From: Phycicoccus sp. Soil802
GTDB taxonomy: Bacteria; Actinomycetota; Actinomycetes; Actinomycetales; Dermatophilaceae
NCBI RefSeq assembly: GCF_001429605.1
Contig: NZ_LMSS01000007.1
Location: forward strand, 186,001 to 250,000
DNA: 64,000 nucleotides
Direction: 5' to 3'
Shown here: piece by piece, positions 37,083 through 46,135 of the stretch
How positions within the stretch are numbered: the first letter of the stretch is position 1
How the letters are laid out: every line of letters starts with the position of its first letter
The notes under the pieces: generated by a model
What the model saw: only the letters and a program-made list of their open reading frames with translations
The model's database searches: none
What the model was told of the DNA's origin: nothing
Position numbers and translations under genes: made by a program

Positions 37083-37155
37083 CAGGGCAGGAGGGACTCG
37101 AACCCCCAACCGCCGGTTTTGGAGACCGGAGCTCTACCAATTGAGCCACTGCCCT
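37083..37155 (-). tRNA. tRNA-Trp (CCA)
   Basis: 73 nt. Acceptor stem AGGGCAG/CTGCCCT, D-arm, anticodon loop CTCCAAA (anticodon CCA) and T-arm GTTCGAGTC are all intact; no encoded 3' CCA. It precedes secE, a common arrangement in actinobacteria. Confidence 0.97.
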
Positions 37156-37295
37156 ACGGAACTCACCGCGGGGGCGGAGGGTTCCGGGAGGCTGAGCCGA
37201 CCTGCGCCCGGGCACGCCGAAAGCATGGTCAAGTCAACCGAGGAAGAAGCATACGTGAGGCACCGGGCCGAACGCGAACTCGCTGGTGCCACCGT

Positions 37296-39959
37296 CTAGA
37301 CGAGTCCGAGCTCGGATGCTCGACGCACCACCTCGCGCCGCGTCCCGAGGCCCAGCTTGGTGAGCACGGCGGACACGTGGTGGTCGGCGGTGCGCGGCGA
37401 GATGTACAGCTTCTGGGCCAGCTCGGCGTTGGTCAGCCCCAGGGCCACCAGGCGGGCCACGTCGAGCTGCCGGGAGGTGAGGCCGGACGGGTTGGCGACC
37501 GTGGTCGTGCGGCGCCGAGCGGGCACCCGCGACAGGCCGCGCTCACGCAGCACCCCCCGCGCGCGGTCGGCAGCCGCCCAGGCGCCCATCGCCTCGAGGT
37601 CGGCGAGCGCGGCGACGGCCACCTGCTCGTCCGACGACCCGACCCGTGCCAGCGCCGCCTCGTAGGGCGCCCCCAGGGCACGCCAGCGCTGCGCCGCCTC
37701 GTCGGACCGACCTTCGAGCTCGAGCGCACTGGGTTCGGCGACCGTCAGCGACGGCCCGTCGTGCGCGGACGTGCCGTTGAGGTGTCCCACCCCGTCCACG
37801 TGGTCGGTCTCCAGCCTCCGCAACCAGACCGCGAGCCGCCCCGTGGACCACTGCACCCCGGGCAGCCCACCCACCTCGCGAAGCAAGGCCGCTGCCCCGG
37901 CCAGCCGCGGGTCGCGGAGGTCGAGCAACCAGGCTCGCTCGGCGAACGCCGCCATGACCGCCAGCCGCGCCAAGGGCTCCCCCATCTGCTCGGCGAGCCG
38001 CCACGCGTGCTCGAGGTGGTCGTCGGCACCCCCGGGCGCGGGCTCGCCCCGTCGCAGGGCCACGAGTCCCGCCACCAGGTGCGGCCACAGGCTGGCGATC
38101 GGCGCCCCGCCGTCGAGGACGGTCTGGGCGTCCTCGAGTCCCGCCTCCCACCGACCCCGCTCGAACTGGAGCCGCGAGCGCACCCCGGTCTGCCACTGCT
38201 CGCAGATCGGGATGTCCCGGTCGACGGTGAAGGGCAGTGACTGCTCCAGCAGGCTCTCGGCGTCACGGAACCGGCGCTGCTCCACGTCGATGGCGGCCAG
38301 CTGGGACCACCCGGTCGAGGCCGTCTCGTCGAACAGCCGGGCCGCCGCGTCGTGCACCAGGATGAGCAGCCGGTCGCGCGCGGCGAGGTCGTCGCCCATC
38401 AGCACGTCGCCGGCCGTGCCGAGGATCTCCGAGCGCACGAGGAGCTCGTCGTCCGACCGCTCCTGGGCCAGCGAACGAGTCACCTTCCGCGCCTCCGACG
38501 TGGCGTCGGCGTCGTTGCGGCGGAAGGCCAGCAGCATCTCCAGGGACTTCGCCGCGCCATAGGCAGGGGCGTCGCGGTGAGCCAGGGCCAGCGCGATGTG
38601 CCGCTCGGACGCCGCTCGCCGGGCCGAGTAGTACTCGATCAGGGCCCGCCTGCTGTGCGCCGCCGCCAGGCCGTCGTCGTCCCGGGCCTCGGCCCAGAGC
38701 CGAGTCGCCTCCGAGATCGACTCCACCGCCTCGGGCAGTCGGCTCACCATGTACTGCTGGAAGCTCAGCCGCTCGAGCAGCGCGGCCCGGTGGACCGGCT
38801 CACCCCCGGGGGCGGCCAGCGCCAGCTCGAGGAAGGCGACCGCCTCGCGGTGCGACCCGGCTTGGGTGGCCTCCGCGGCGGCCCGGTCGGCGTACGCCCG
38901 CGTGCGCGCGTCGTCGCCGGCCGCGTGGGCGTGGTGGGCCAGGACCGCCGGGTCTGCGCCAACCCCCTCGAGGGCCAGAAGGATCCGGGCGTGCAGGCGG
39001 GGAGTCACACCCGGAGGGATGGAGTCCTCGACCGCCCTGCGGGCCAGCTCGTGGCGGTAGCCGACCCCGCGACGCGAGCGTCGGAGCAGACCGGTGGCCT
39101 CGAGCCTGCGCAGCTGCGGCACGTCGATGGCCAGCGCCGGCAGCAGGCGGTCGTCGAGGGAGTCGGGCGCCGTGGCGATGACCTGCAGCACCTCGAGGTC
39201 GGCGGCGCCGACGGCACTCGTGCTGGCCAGGACGGCGTCGCGGACCGAGGCCGGCAGTGCCTCGGCGGGGTGCCGGGCGATCTCGGTGACGAAGAAGGGG
39301 TTCCCGCCGGTCAGCGCGAGCACCGAGGGCGCGTCGATGCCGGTGCCGGCGAGGACCGTCCGGATGGCACCGATCGACAGACCCTTGAGCCCGATGCTGG
39401 TGCCTGCGTCGAGCCGGGCGATGTCGCCGAGCAGCGGGCGGAGCACGTGGTCGGGACCGATCTCACCGTCGCGGTAGGTGAGCAGGACGACGAGCGGCAG
39501 GGCCTCGACCCGACGGGCGACGAAGCGCAGCACCTCCACCGACGCCTCGTCGACCCACTGGGCGTCCTCGATGACGAGGGTGGTCGGCTCGCTCCCGACC
39601 GCGTCGAGCAGGCGTTCGGCCAAGGGCACGGGCGCGCCAGGGTCGGCCCCCACCTTCACGCCGAGGTCGGCCAGCACGTCGCGGACCGGCCCGAGCGGAC
39701 GCGGGGTCTCCAGTGGGTCGCACAGCCCGCGGGCCACCCGGGTCCACTGCTGCCCGGTGGTGGCGACCCGCACGAGGGCGGACTTGCCGGCGCCGGCCTC
39801 TCCGGACACGGCGACGAAGCACCCCTGGGTGCGGCTGCGCTCCAGGGCCGTGCGGAGGTGTTCCAGCTGCGGCTCCCGCTCCACGAGCTCCACCCCGACA
39901 GGGTACGAGCCGCCGACCGCGGTCCGGAAGGTCTCGCGGTCGGCGGCCGTGGAGGTCAC
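37296..39959 (-). CDS. LuxR-family regulator with AAA ATPase module (LAL type)
   Basis: 887 residues. The N-terminal NTPase has Walker A SGEAGAGKSALV (about 53) and Walker B LVIEDAQWVDEAS (about 133). A long helical repeat region (TPR-like) fills the middle. The C-terminal LuxR helix-turn-helix (about 825-887) reads GLTSRQLDVARLVALGLTNAELAQKLYISPRTADHH in consecutive parts. It is probably a ligand- or partner-gated transcription activator. GTG start overlaps the stop of a 46-codon gene (GTGA). Targets unknown. Confidence 0.9.
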   Translation of the reverse strand: MTSTAADRETFRTAVGGSYPVGVELVEREPQLEHLRTALERSRTQGCFVAVSGEAGAGKSALVRVATTGQQWTRVARGLCDPLETPRPLGPVRDVLADLGVKVGADPGAPVPLAERLLDAVGSEPTTLVIEDAQWVDEASVEVLRFVARRVEALPLVVLLTYRDGEIGPDHVLRPLLGDIARLDAGTSIGLKGLSIGAIRTVLAGTGIDAPSVLALTGGNPFFVTEIARHPAEALPASVRDAVLASTSAVGAADLEVLQVIATAPDSLDDRLLPALAIDVPQLRRLEATGLLRRSRRGVGYRHELARRAVEDSIPPGVTPRLHARILLALEGVGADPAVLAHHAHAAGDDARTRAYADRAAAEATQAGSHREAVAFLELALAAPGGEPVHRAALLERLSFQQYMVSRLPEAVESISEATRLWAEARDDDGLAAAHSRRALIEYYSARRAASERHIALALAHRDAPAYGAAKSLEMLLAFRRNDADATSEARKVTRSLAQERSDDELLVRSEILGTAGDVLMGDDLAARDRLLILVHDAAARLFDETASTGWSQLAAIDVEQRRFRDAESLLEQSLPFTVDRDIPICEQWQTGVRSRLQFERGRWEAGLEDAQTVLDGGAPIASLWPHLVAGLVALRRGEPAPGGADDHLEHAWRLAEQMGEPLARLAVMAAFAERAWLLDLRDPRLAGAAALLREVGGLPGVQWSTGRLAVWLRRLETDHVDGVGHLNGTSAHDGPSLTVAEPSALELEGRSDEAAQRWRALGAPYEAALARVGSSDEQVAVAALADLEAMGAWAAADRARGVLRERGLSRVPARRRTTTVANPSGLTSRQLDVARLVALGLTNAELAQKLYISPRTADHHVSAVLTKLGLGTRREVVRRASELGLV

Positions 39960-40096
39960 CGGGATTCGGCCCGGCGACGGCGGCGGACGTCGAGGACGAT
40001 CCGGCGCGCGCTGCGCGGCCCGACCGGCCGCTGGGCTCCCAGCCGGCCCCCTGCGACCGTCTCGTTGAGGAAGACATGCATCTGGGCGTCGATCAT
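39956..40096 (-). CDS. Tiny coupled protein, 46 residues, unknown
   Basis: Sequence begins MIDAQMHVFLNETVAGG and ends in an Arg-rich tail. Its ATG overlaps the DUF4242 stop (ATGA) and its stop overlaps the regulator's GTG (GTGA), so both junctions are coupled. No known domain is recognised. The coupling suggests a real gene, or at least a coupling ORF that lets ribosomes reach the regulator. The Arg-rich end also fits a frame read through GC-rich DNA, hence moderate confidence. Confidence 0.5.
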   Translation of the reverse strand: MIDAQMHVFLNETVAGGRLGAQRPVGPRSARRIVLDVRRRRRAESR

Positions 40097-40398
40097 GCCG
40101 TCGCCCCCGCCCGTTCGCTCTCGAGCTCGGTCGCGGTGTGCGGACCGAACTCGGCGACGACCTCGGCCACGACCTCGCACGAGAACCCGCCCCGGCGGGC
40201 GTGCTCGCGGATGGTCTCGGCGTCGGACGCCTCGTGGAGGCAGTAGATCTTGTCGCCGGCGACGTAGCTGCGGACCCAGTTGTACTGGACCCCGAGCGAC
40301 TCGACGGCGGCGTTGGAGGTCCGGGAGATCTCGGCGAGCTGCTCGTGGGTGAGCTCGCTGGCGCCCTGGACTTCGCGTTCGATCAGGAAGAGCTTCAT
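40093..40398 (-). CDS. DUF4242 / SCO4226-family small protein
   Basis: 101 residues. Starts MKLFLIEREVQGASELT and carries NWVRSYVAGDKIYCLHEASDAETIREHARRGG, typical of the DUF4242 family, one member of which (SCO4226) is described as nickel-binding. It is a ferredoxin-like dimer fold in relatives. First gene of a three-gene run with the 46-residue protein and the LuxR/AAA regulator, so it may be a sensor partner or target of the regulator. Confidence 0.82.
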   Translation of the reverse strand: MKLFLIEREVQGASELTHEQLAEISRTSNAAVESLGVQYNWVRSYVAGDKIYCLHEASDAETIREHARRGGFSCEVVAEVVAEFGPHTATELESERAGATA

Positions 40399-40604
40399 CG
40401 GATTTCCTTCTGTGGTGGTGTTGGTGATGGTGTGCGACGACCGCGTGCCGCCGCCCTCCAAGAGTCCGGTCGACCGTGGGTCCCGGGCATCGGTAGGCAC
40501 TGCCCATCTGTCTGCCCGCTGGCTGCCCATCGACCTGCCCACACCGCTGCCCGGGTGACCGGGCTGCGGACGGCGACTTCGCGGCATACCGGGGCTCTGG
40601 GAGC

Positions 40605-41912
40605 ATGGAGCCCGTGACCGAGCAGACCGCCACCGCCAGCACCCCCCTCGCCGAGCGCTCCGCCCAGGAGCTCCAGGCCTTCGCCCAGGAGCAGCAGGAG
40701 GCGTATGCCGCGCTGAAGGCGCGCGGCCTGTCGCTCGACCTCACGCGAGGCAAGCCCGCCGCGGCCCAGCTCGACCTGTCCGCGGACCTGCTGTCCCTGC
40801 CCCACGGCGTCAAGGACGCCGCCGGGGTCGACACCCGCAACTACGGGGGTCTCGAGGGCATCAAGGAGCTGCGCGAGATGTTCGCCGAGCTGCTGTGGGT
40901 CGAGCCCGAGCAGGTCGTCGCCGGCGGCAACTCCAGCCTCGTGATGATGCGCGAGGTGCTGGTCGACCTCTGGCTGCACGGCGGGGTCGACAGCGAGCGC
41001 CCGTGGAGCCAGGAGGAGAAGGTCACCTTCATCTGCCCGGTGCCCGGGTACGACCGGCACTTCACCCTGCTCGAGTGGTTCGGCATCGACATGGTGACGG
41101 TGCCCATGCACGACGACGGCCCGGACATGGACGAGGTCGAGCGGCTGGCCGCCAGCGACCCGAGCATCAAGGGCATGTGGCTGGTGCCGACCTACGCCAA
41201 CCCCACCGGCTCGGTCGTGACGCAGGAGATCGCCGCGCGACTGGCCTCGATGCCGACCGCCGCCCCCGACTTCAAGATCTTCTGGGACAACGCCTACGCC
41301 TTCCACCACCTCACCGACGAGGAGGCCAAGAGCGCCGACATCCTCACGCTGGCGGCGGCGTCGGGACACCCGCACCGGCCGATCCTGTTCGCCTCGACCT
41401 CGAAGATCACCCTGGCCGGCGCCGGCGTCGCGTTCCTGGCCGGGTCGGTCGAGACGGTGAAGTGGTACACCACCCACCTCGGCAAGGGCGCCATCGGACC
41501 CGACAAGGTCAACCAGCTGCGCCACGCGCAGTTCTTCGGCTCCCCGCAGGGCGTGCGCGACCACATGGTCAAGCACCGGGCGATCATCGCCCCGAAGTTC
41601 GCCGAGGTCGAGCGGGTCCTGAGCGAGCGCCTCGGTGGCCTCGGGGTCGCCACCTGGACGAAGCCGACGGGCGGCTACTTCGTGAGCCTCGACGTCCTCG
41701 ACGGCACGGCGTCCCGTGTCGTCCAGCTGGCCAAGGAGGCCGGCATCGCCCTCACGCCGGCTGGCGCCTCGTTCCCCCACGGCGACGACCCGCGCGACCG
41801 CAACATCCGCCTCGCCCCCACCTTCCCGCCGCTCGACCAGGTCAGCGAGGCGATGGAAGCCGTCGCGACGTGCGTCCTGCTGGCGGCGGCGGAGAAGCTC
41901 AGCGCCGCCTGA
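40605..41912 (+). CDS. PLP-dependent aminotransferase, aspartate aminotransferase type (Ic-like)
   Basis: 435 residues. PLP Lys in SFASTSKITLAGAGV-type motif (FASTSKITLAG), substrate-binding segment NPTGSVV, and YDRHFTLLEWFGID. The fold and RNYGG/GLEGIKELR features match the actinobacterial class of aspartate aminotransferases known from Corynebacterium. Likely interconverts aspartate and oxaloacetate. Alternative GTG start three codons on. Divergent from the DUF4242 operon; a GGCATACC octamer lies in the gap. Confidence 0.87.
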   Translation: MEPVTEQTATASTPLAERSAQELQAFAQEQQEAYAALKARGLSLDLTRGKPAAAQLDLSADLLSLPHGVKDAAGVDTRNYGGLEGIKELREMFAELLWVEPEQVVAGGNSSLVMMREVLVDLWLHGGVDSERPWSQEEKVTFICPVPGYDRHFTLLEWFGIDMVTVPMHDDGPDMDEVERLAASDPSIKGMWLVPTYANPTGSVVTQEIAARLASMPTAAPDFKIFWDNAYAFHHLTDEEAKSADILTLAAASGHPHRPILFASTSKITLAGAGVAFLAGSVETVKWYTTHLGKGAIGPDKVNQLRHAQFFGSPQGVRDHMVKHRAIIAPKFAEVERVLSERLGGLGVATWTKPTGGYFVSLDVLDGTASRVVQLAKEAGIALTPAGASFPHGDDPRDRNIRLAPTFPPLDQVSEAMEAVATCVLLAAAEKLSAA

Positions 41913-41923
41913 CCCGCTCCTCA

Positions 41924-42014
41924 CAGCTTTATCGGGTCTGGCAAGAACCTTGACCTTCACCCCGCTTCCGAAGTCGTGCGCAGGTCATCCTTCCCCCTTG
42001 ACCCGATAAAGCTG
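41924..42014. repeat. Long inverted repeat after the aminotransferase gene
   Basis: Perfect 15-bp arms (CAGCTTTATCGGGTC and complement, 41924-41938 and 42000-42014) separated by 61 nt. Arm sequence is AT-richer than its surroundings and resembles the arm at 31881-31899 (shared CCCAGCTTT and CGGG). The interior has no ORF or obvious fold. Could be a terminator, a small non-autonomous element or an RNA gene. Confidence 0.65.
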
Positions 42015-42079
42015 GGTCCGGGCGGGGTATGCCGCGGGCTCCCCTTGCGGGGGCATCGCGGGTCCCGCAAGGTGGACGC

Positions 42080-42514
42080 ATGAGCGACCAACCCGGCACG
42101 GAGAGCTTCGACGACGACCTCGGCAGCATCAGCCTCGACGACGCGACCGACTCGGGCAGCGGGCAGGACGACCTGCTCGACGCCAGCGAGGGTGACAACG
42201 AGCCCTGGTCGCCGCCGGACAGCCAGCCGCGCAACACCGAGTGGGGCACCACCGCCTGGGAGCAGGGCCAGGAGGAGACCATCGAGCAGCGGATCCGCCA
42301 GGAGGAGGCCGACCCGGACTCCGCCTACGGCGCGCCCGACGACGAGGGCGGGCTGGACTCCGGTGCCGTGGACGGCGACGACTTCGAGTCCGGCGCGTCC
42401 GACGACGACGAGCCGGACCCCTCCACCGAGTTCGTCGACGACGGTGAGGTCGGCGGCGCCGAGGCCGGGGCGGGCAGTCCCGAGTCGGCAGCCATCCACG
42501 TCGTCGACGACTGA
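42080..42514 (+). CDS. Acidic actinobacterial protein, DUF5709-like
   Basis: 144 residues, about 30% Asp/Glu, with no hydrophobic segment. Contains PWSPPDSQPRNTEWGTTAWEQGQEETIEQRIRQEEAD in consecutive parts, which matches the DUF5709 family found in actinobacteria. It is likely a disordered cytoplasmic protein. ATG 10-12 nt after a purine-rich GTGGA segment. Function unknown. Confidence 0.72.
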   Translation: MSDQPGTESFDDDLGSISLDDATDSGSGQDDLLDASEGDNEPWSPPDSQPRNTEWGTTAWEQGQEETIEQRIRQEEADPDSAYGAPDDEGGLDSGAVDGDDFESGASDDDEPDPSTEFVDDGEVGGAEAGAGSPESAAIHVVDD

Positions 42515-42598
42515 CCCAGCGGGCCAGCCGCAGGCGGGTGCTCACCGGCGCTGCTGACCCCAGCGGCCGGCGGCGCCGGCGGGTGCTCACCGGCGCTG
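42511..42598. repeat. Imperfect 45-bp tandem duplication
   Basis: Two copies of a unit that begins CTGACC(C)CAGCGG and ends in an identical 21-bp block at 42533-42553 and 42578-42598. It spans the DUF5709-like stop codon and the gap before the transporter. Likely a local duplication; no coding role seen. Confidence 0.75.
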
Positions 42599-42685
42599 AT
42601 CTGCCTGAACGCCCGCCCGCGGGAAGGCCCGCTTCGTAGACTGGCCGCACCGCGCACGGACCCGCGCGGGCACCAGGGGGCGCTC

Positions 42686-43969
42686 GTGTACCTCGCCGAC
42701 CGGCACCGCCCGGCTCCACCGGGTGCGCCCGCCACCCGTGGGGGCAGGGCGGCACGTGCACCGGTCGCGCGGACGGTCATCCTGCTCGGGCTGGTCAGCC
42801 TCGCCACCGACATCTCGTCCGAGTCCGCCGCGGCCGTGCTGCCGCTCTACCTCACCGCCGGTCTCGGGTTGTCGCCGCTGGCCTACGGTTTGGTCGACGG
42901 GCTGTACTCGGCCGCCTCCGTGGTGGTGCGCTACCTCGGCGGGTGGCTGGCCGACCGGCTGGACCGACCCAAGCAGGTGGCGCTGACCGGCTACACCGTG
43001 TCAGCGCTGGCCCGCACCGTGCTGCTGTGGCTGCCGGGGGCCGCGGTGGTCGCAGGGGTCCTGGGTGTCGACCGCCTCGGCAAGGGGCTGCGCACCGCCC
43101 CCCGTGACGTCCTCATCGCCGCCTCCAGCGACCCGGGGTCGCTCGGTCGCTCGTTCGGCGTGCACCGTGCCCTGGACACCACGGGGGCCATGCTCGGGCC
43201 GCTCCTCGCCTTCCTCGCCCTCTGGGCGGTGCCCGAGGACTACCGGCTGGTCTTCGTGATCTCGCTGGCGGCGGCGGTGATCGGGGTCGCCCTGCTCGCC
43301 CTGCTCGTGCCCGACCTGCGACCGGCCCGCGCGGCCAGGACGGCGGACCAGCACACCGGAGCAGCCGTGGACGTGGCCCGTCCCACCGTGCGGATGCTCG
43401 CCGAGCCCGGGTTCGCCCGGCTCGTGGGGGCGGCTGGCCTGCTGGGCCTGCTGACCCTCAGCGACGCCTTCATCTACCTCGTCCTGCAGGACCGCAACGA
43501 CCTCGCCGCGCTCTGGTTCCCGTTGCTGTTCGTCGGGACCAACCTGGCCTACCTCGCGCTCGCCGTCCCGTTCGGGCGGGTGGCGGACCGGTTCGGGCGG
43601 GCCCGCGTGATGGTCGTGGGGCACCTGTTCCTCGTCGGCGCCTACGTCTGCGCCTCCGGCCCGGTCGGCTCCCTGGTCCTCGGCGCGGGCTGCCTGCTCC
43701 TGCTCGGCGCCTTCTACGCCTCCACCGACGGGGTCCTGGCCGCCGCGGCGGCATCGGTGGTCCGCCCGGAGGTGCGGGGCAGCGCGATCGCCACCGCGCA
43801 GTCCGCGGTGGCCCTCACCCGGCTCGCGGCGGCGGTCGTCTTCGGCTGGACCTGGACGCTCGTGGGGCCGGGTCGCGCGGCCCTGCTGATGGCCGCCCTG
43901 CTGGCCGTCGTCGTCCCGGTGGCGTGGCTGCTCCTGCGGTCCGCGCCCGGGCCCGGAGCCCGGCGATGA
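42686..43969 (+). CDS. Major facilitator superfamily transporter
   Basis: 427 residues with about twelve hydrophobic segments. The MFS motif between segments 2 and 3 reads GGWLADRLDRPKQV, and a related GRVADRFGRARV lies in the second half. GKGLRTAPRDVLIA and DTTGAMLGPL resemble the subfamily that includes putative drug or sugar efflux pumps of soil actinobacteria. GTG start, chosen because it gives a short basic leader before the first segment. Its stop overlaps the next ATG. Confidence 0.85.
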   Translation: MYLADRHRPAPPGAPATRGGRAARAPVARTVILLGLVSLATDISSESAAAVLPLYLTAGLGLSPLAYGLVDGLYSAASVVVRYLGGWLADRLDRPKQVALTGYTVSALARTVLLWLPGAAVVAGVLGVDRLGKGLRTAPRDVLIAASSDPGSLGRSFGVHRALDTTGAMLGPLLAFLALWAVPEDYRLVFVISLAAAVIGVALLALLVPDLRPARAARTADQHTGAAVDVARPTVRMLAEPGFARLVGAAGLLGLLTLSDAFIYLVLQDRNDLAALWFPLLFVGTNLAYLALAVPFGRVADRFGRARVMVVGHLFLVGAYVCASGPVGSLVLGAGCLLLLGAFYASTDGVLAAAAASVVRPEVRGSAIATAQSAVALTRLAAAVVFGWTWTLVGPGRAALLMAALLAVVVPVAWLLLRSAPGPGARR

Positions 43970-44967
43970 GCCAGCGCTCCCGGGTGGTGGCCCTCGCGGT
44001 GGTCGTGGTGCTGTGCGTCGGCGGCGTCGTCGCGTATGCCGTGTCGAGCCGGCCGGCGCCCGCCGCACGCACGCCGACGAGCGTCCCGAGCGCCTCGCTG
44101 GCCGAGGTGGAGGCCGTGCCGCACCTCGTCTACCGGTCGACGGCCCTGGGTCCCGACTTCGGCAAGGTGGCGATGTCCACGCTGGCCGACCCTGCCGGCC
44201 CGCGCGCCGTCACCGCGGACGCCTGCGAGCGCGTCGACCAGCGAGGAGGGACCACGCTCTGCCTCCGCTCGCGACCGGGGGTGGTGCTGGGCAGCTCGGT
44301 CACGGCCTGGGACCGCACCGGCCACGTGACCTACCGGCGCAACCTGCCCGGCATACCCAGTCGCGCGCGACTCTCCCCCGACGGCAGGTTGGCTGCCACC
44401 ACGGCCTTCGTGGCCGGCGACTCGTACCTCAGCGCCGGCTTCGCCACCCGCACCTACGTGCACGACCTGGCGGCGGGCACCGCGGTCCACCTCGAGGACT
44501 TCGCGCTCACCCACGAAGGCCGCCGGATCACCCCGGTCGACCGCAACTACTGGGGGGTGACCTTCCTCGACGACAACACCTTCTACCTCACCGTCGCGTT
44601 CGACGGACGGCCGTGGCTGGCCCGGGGAAGCGTGTCGAAGCGGTCGGTCACCACGGTGCGCTCGGGCGCGGAGTGCCCCTCGCTGTCACCGGACGGGCGA
44701 CGGGTGGCCTACAAGAAGCTGCAGCCGTCCTCGCGGGGGTGGCGGATCGCCGTGCTCGACCTGGCCACGGGAAGCGAGCGGCTGCTGGCCGAGACCCGCA
44801 GCGTCGACGACCAGGTGCAGTGGCTCGACGACTCCACCGTCCTCTACGGGCTCCCCCTGACCGGCGAGCGAGGCGGTGAGACCGACCTCTGGGCGGTCCC
44901 CGCCGACGGGGCCGGTGCGCCGCGCCTCCTCGTGCCGCAGGCCTGGTCGGCGTCGGTCGTCCGCTAG
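43966..44967 (+). CDS. Membrane-anchored beta-propeller (TolB-like) protein
   Basis: 333 residues. One N-terminal membrane anchor (VVALAVVVVLCVGGVVAYAV, about 6-27), then WD/TolB-type blades with ARLSPDGRLAATT and CPSLSPDGRRVAYKK motifs. It is probably tethered outside the membrane. Start ATG overlaps the transporter stop, so the two are co-expressed and may act together, but no substrate is suggested by sequence. Confidence 0.78.
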   Translation: MSQRSRVVALAVVVVLCVGGVVAYAVSSRPAPAARTPTSVPSASLAEVEAVPHLVYRSTALGPDFGKVAMSTLADPAGPRAVTADACERVDQRGGTTLCLRSRPGVVLGSSVTAWDRTGHVTYRRNLPGIPSRARLSPDGRLAATTAFVAGDSYLSAGFATRTYVHDLAAGTAVHLEDFALTHEGRRITPVDRNYWGVTFLDDNTFYLTVAFDGRPWLARGSVSKRSVTTVRSGAECPSLSPDGRRVAYKKLQPSSRGWRIAVLDLATGSERLLAETRSVDDQVQWLDDSTVLYGLPLTGERGGETDLWAVPADGAGAPRLLVPQAWSASVVR

Positions 44968-45016
44968 CGGCGGGCCCCGGACCGGTCCGACCACAGCGGA
45001 TGCAAGACTGCCTCGC

Positions 45017-46072
45017 ATGCCGCGCCCGGTGACCGACCTGCCCAAGGCGCACCTGCACCTGCACTTCACCGGCTCGATGCGCGTGGAGACCGTGCGTGAG
45101 CTGGCCGAGAAGCACCACCTCCACCTCCCCGACGCCCTCACGACGGGGTACCCGCCGCAGCTGAGTGCGCGCGACGAGCGCGGGTGGTTCCGGTTCCAAC
45201 GGTTGTATGACGCGGCCCGCGCCTGTGTGCGCGACGAGGCCGACCTGAGGCGCATCGTCCGGGAGGCCGCGCTGGACGACGCGAGCGAAGGGTCTCGGTG
45301 GCTCGAGATCCAGGTGGACCCGACCTCCTACGCGCCCTTCGTCGGTGGCATCACCCCCGCCCTCGAGATTGTGCTCGACGAGGCCGCCGCCGCGTCCCGC
45401 GAGGGGTCGACGCAGGTCGCCGTGGTCGTGGCGGCGAGCCGCATCCGCCACCCCCTCGACGCCCGCACCCTCGCCCGGCTGGCGGCCCAGCATGCCGGCG
45501 AAGGTGCCGGGACCGTCGTCGGGTTCGGGCTCAGCAACGACGAGCGACGCGGGCAGACCGCCGACTTCGCCCCGGCCTTCGCCATCGCCCGGCGGGCCGG
45601 CCTGGCCTTGGTGCCCCACGCCGGTGAGCTGCTCGGCCCCACCGCGGTCGAGTCCACGCTGGAGGCGATCCGGCCGGACCGGATCGGCCACGGCGTGCGC
45701 AGCGTGGAGGACCCCCGCGTGCTCGAGCTCGTCGCTGAGTCGGGCGTCGCCCTCGAGGTGTGCCCTCGGAGCAACGTCGCCCTCGGGGTCTACGGCAGCA
45801 ACGCCGAGGTGCCCCTGCGCACGATCGTCGAGCACGGCATACCGGTGGCACTGGGCGCCGACGACCCGTTGCTGTTCGGGTCCCGGTTGGCCGCCCAGTA
45901 CCAGCTGGCCCGCGACGCCCTCGGCTTCACGGACGAGGAGCTGGCCACCCTCGCACGGGGCTCGGTGACGGCCTCGCGCGCGCCCGCCGAGGTGCGGGAC
46001 GCGGTCCTGGCCGACATCGACACCTGGCTGGCGACCCCACCTGACGCGGCCGGACCCGACCCGAGTCTTTGA
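45017..46072 (+). CDS. add: Adenosine deaminase family protein
   Basis: 351 residues. Zinc-binding HxH in KAHLHLHFTG, His of VPHAGE with the proton-donor Glu, RIGHGV, and the GADDP motif match the adenosine/adenine deaminase family. Likely salvages adenosine to inosine, though adenine or aminodeoxyfutalosine as substrate is possible. ATG start (MPRPVTDLPKAHLH). The stop codon lies inside a bidirectional hairpin shared with convergent murB. Confidence 0.88.
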   Translation: MPRPVTDLPKAHLHLHFTGSMRVETVRELAEKHHLHLPDALTTGYPPQLSARDERGWFRFQRLYDAARACVRDEADLRRIVREAALDDASEGSRWLEIQVDPTSYAPFVGGITPALEIVLDEAAAASREGSTQVAVVVAASRIRHPLDARTLARLAAQHAGEGAGTVVGFGLSNDERRGQTADFAPAFAIARRAGLALVPHAGELLGPTAVESTLEAIRPDRIGHGVRSVEDPRVLELVAESGVALEVCPRSNVALGVYGSNAEVPLRTIVEHGIPVALGADDPLLFGSRLAAQYQLARDALGFTDEELATLARGSVTASRAPAEVRDAVLADIDTWLATPPDAAGPDPSL

Positions 46073-46115
46073 TGGGTCCCCCACGCTCTGGTGGGGTCAA
46101 CCCATCAAAGACTCG
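46062..46115. terminator. Bidirectional terminator between add and murB
   Basis: Perfect 16-bp arms (CGAGTCTTTGATGGGT and complement) enclosing an inner stem CCCCCAC/GTGGGG. It starts in the last codons of add and ends 20 bp from the murB stop. Both genes converge on it, so it can serve both. Confidence 0.8.
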
Positions 46116-46135
46116 CTGGAGCTCGGGGCTGAGCG

